DNA from: Ignelater luminosus
Lineage: Eukaryota > Arthropoda > Insecta > Coleoptera > Elateridae
Assembly: GCA_011009095.1 (NCBI GenBank)
Contig: VTPC01091309.1
Span: forward strand, 115,410 to 179,409
Direction: 5' to 3'
Length of the DNA stretch: 64,000 nucleotides
In this document: in pieces, positions 62,641-64,000 of the stretch
Layout of the letters: each line of letters starts with the position of its first letter
How positions within the stretch are numbered: position 1 is the stretch's first letter
Notes under the pieces: generated by a model
Database searches by the model: none
What the model was told of the DNA's origin: nothing
The model's input: only the letters and a program-made list of their open reading frames with translations
Translations under genes and position numbers: made by a program

Positions 62641-62649
62641 GAAGATATG

Positions 62650-64000
62650 AAGCCAGCCTGTGGCCAATACTCTTTATTGTTTTCCAACTACAGTGGACTT
62701 TACATAGTCTTGTAACAGTATTCTTACACTGCAACCTCTTGAAAAAGCATCAGCGATATCTAGATGTCTTGGCACGTGTTTTGATTGCAAGACCGGATTT
62801 TCTTCACACGTCAAAGCACTCACAAAATTACTCCAGTAGTAAGTGTTAAGATTTTCAGTTCTATGACATCTTTAACTGTCCGAGCTAGTCTAATATTCCA
62901 ATCTTGGTAAAGATATAACTTTTATAGGTGTTACCATATATTTTGCTGAAAAAAGGCTGGGTAGTAGCTTTACCATTTACGGCAACTTGGAAAAATACAA
63001 ATTCTGCATAAGCAAACTTATTTGCGTCACAGAAAACATGCTGCTTCTTCCGTGCTGTACTCTTCCATTAAACATCTTGGTATAGCACACAAGCTAACAT
63101 ATCTGATTTGCTTAATATCCTCTAGAAAATCTTCGCACCATTTTATTTTCATTTTCCACGCTTCTTGTGATTGAACTAGTAAATTCTATTGAATCAAACA
63201 ATCTTTGAACAGCATTCGTATTTAGTATGTTCCCCCAACTGCTTCAATTCTTGCATGTCTTTTTTGGCTTAAACGAGCAATGCCTAATTTTCTTTAGCAG
63301 CCAAATTCTGAGTTACTATCTTCTACTTTTTCTTCCATTTCTTCATGGTTTTAGGTTGGTAATTTTATATTAGAGTTAGCAGCCATTTGGCTTCATTAAT
63401 TTGAATCTCTTTATCAGTAGATTCTAATAAATACATTTCATTTTTAGTGCTAATATTGACTGCTAACTGATTCACACTATGTTCTATGTCAAAAGCAAAC
63501 AATTTTTTGTGCTTTTAATAAAGCCCAAGTGTATTTGTTTCAATCAAAATGTCCTTCTCGACTCTCATCTATAAATTTAAAGGCATTCTTTATCTTACAT
63601 CTAAGAACTATAATAATGAACTTTCTAGTAATATAATTTTTGTGAAAATCAAATACCGATGGCAAACTTTCTACTTGCAGTGAAAGTAATTGTTTAATCT
63701 GTTTATCAACATATGCAATAGTATCAACGGGAATCTTTGGTCCTGCACCTGTACTTAAACTATTTATACGTTGATCAGCAAAATTTCTTTTTCCACTACA
63801 AAAATTAAATTCTTCAGTAAGTTGTTCTCAGACTAAATCTTTCTTATTCCATAACTATTTCTCAGTTTTCTTACAAGCAAATACACTTTATGCTTTTCAA
63901 ATAACTCTGTTAATAGTGATACCTCTTCTTCTGTAAAATTAACACTCTGCTTTGTTGACAGTTCGATGATTGCAACAGGAAATAAAGGTGTTTCGAAAAT
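62650..64000 (-). mobile_element. BEL/Pao-like LTR retrotransposon fossil, partial
   Basis: Minus-strand remnant. The stretch around 62930-63190 carries the end of an RT-like region and an RNase-H-type block (HVFCDA) in the order seen in BEL/Pao polyproteins. The remainder up to the window edge is coding-like but I cannot assign its parts. It is broken many times, old, and continues beyond the window. No LTR is seen. Confidence 0.45.

Overview
This is an AT-rich animal window, most likely from an insect. The evidence is repeat content: several degenerate EN-RT LINEs of the RTE-like type common in insect genomes, plus mariner, Tc1, pogo, piggyBac and Transib relics. I recognise no host protein-coding gene, rRNA or functional tRNA. 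The species cannot be fixed from the sequence. All calls rest on reading translations and repeats by eye; no database search was possible.

Layout. 2.3-5.0 kb: a decayed LINE (+). 5.7-8.0 kb: two mariner-like transposase scraps. 9.28-11.63 kb: a roughly 540-bp MITE lying against a 1.8-kb terminal-inverted-repeat (TIR) element, which holds the end of a gene from an uncharacterised family. 12.4-13.0 kb: a Tc1-like scrap. 13.65-15.94 kb: a pogo/jerky-type transposase gene (-). 16.0-19.35 kb: an RTE-like LINE (-) with a perfect 13-bp target-site duplication. 23.0-25.8 kb: a LINE (+) meeting a LINE tail (-). 26.0-27.57 kb: five copies of a 15-bp motif upstream of a basic coiled-coil orphan gene. 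27.57-38.69 kb: a run of four LINEs, one with a 12-bp target-site duplication. 43.2-44.0 kb: a decayed minisatellite. 44.5-46.2 kb: an RNase-H-bearing LINE with a 145-bp internal tandem duplication. 49.89-53.35 kb: a large inverted-repeat (foldback) element whose arms carry tRNA-Arg-like sequences, with a 2.1-kb Transib (RAG1-related) transposon in one arm. 56.6-58.4 kb: a MADF fragment, a LINE tail, then a transposase-like orphan gene. 61.6-62.1 kb: a piggyBac remnant cut off by a LINE tail. 62.65-64.0 kb: a broken BEL/Pao-like LTR-retrotransposon fossil.

How the parts relate. This is a nested graveyard of transposons, not an operon or pathway. Insertion order can be read in several places: Transib inside the foldback arm, a LINE tail ending the piggyBac reading frame, and a complete LINE next to an R2-like LINE. 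The best candidates for undescribed biology are the foldback element, the 1.8-kb TIR element with the orphan HAFSGCDS gene, and the orphan coiled-coil gene preceded by repeated CGTCATTTCGGTAAC motifs.
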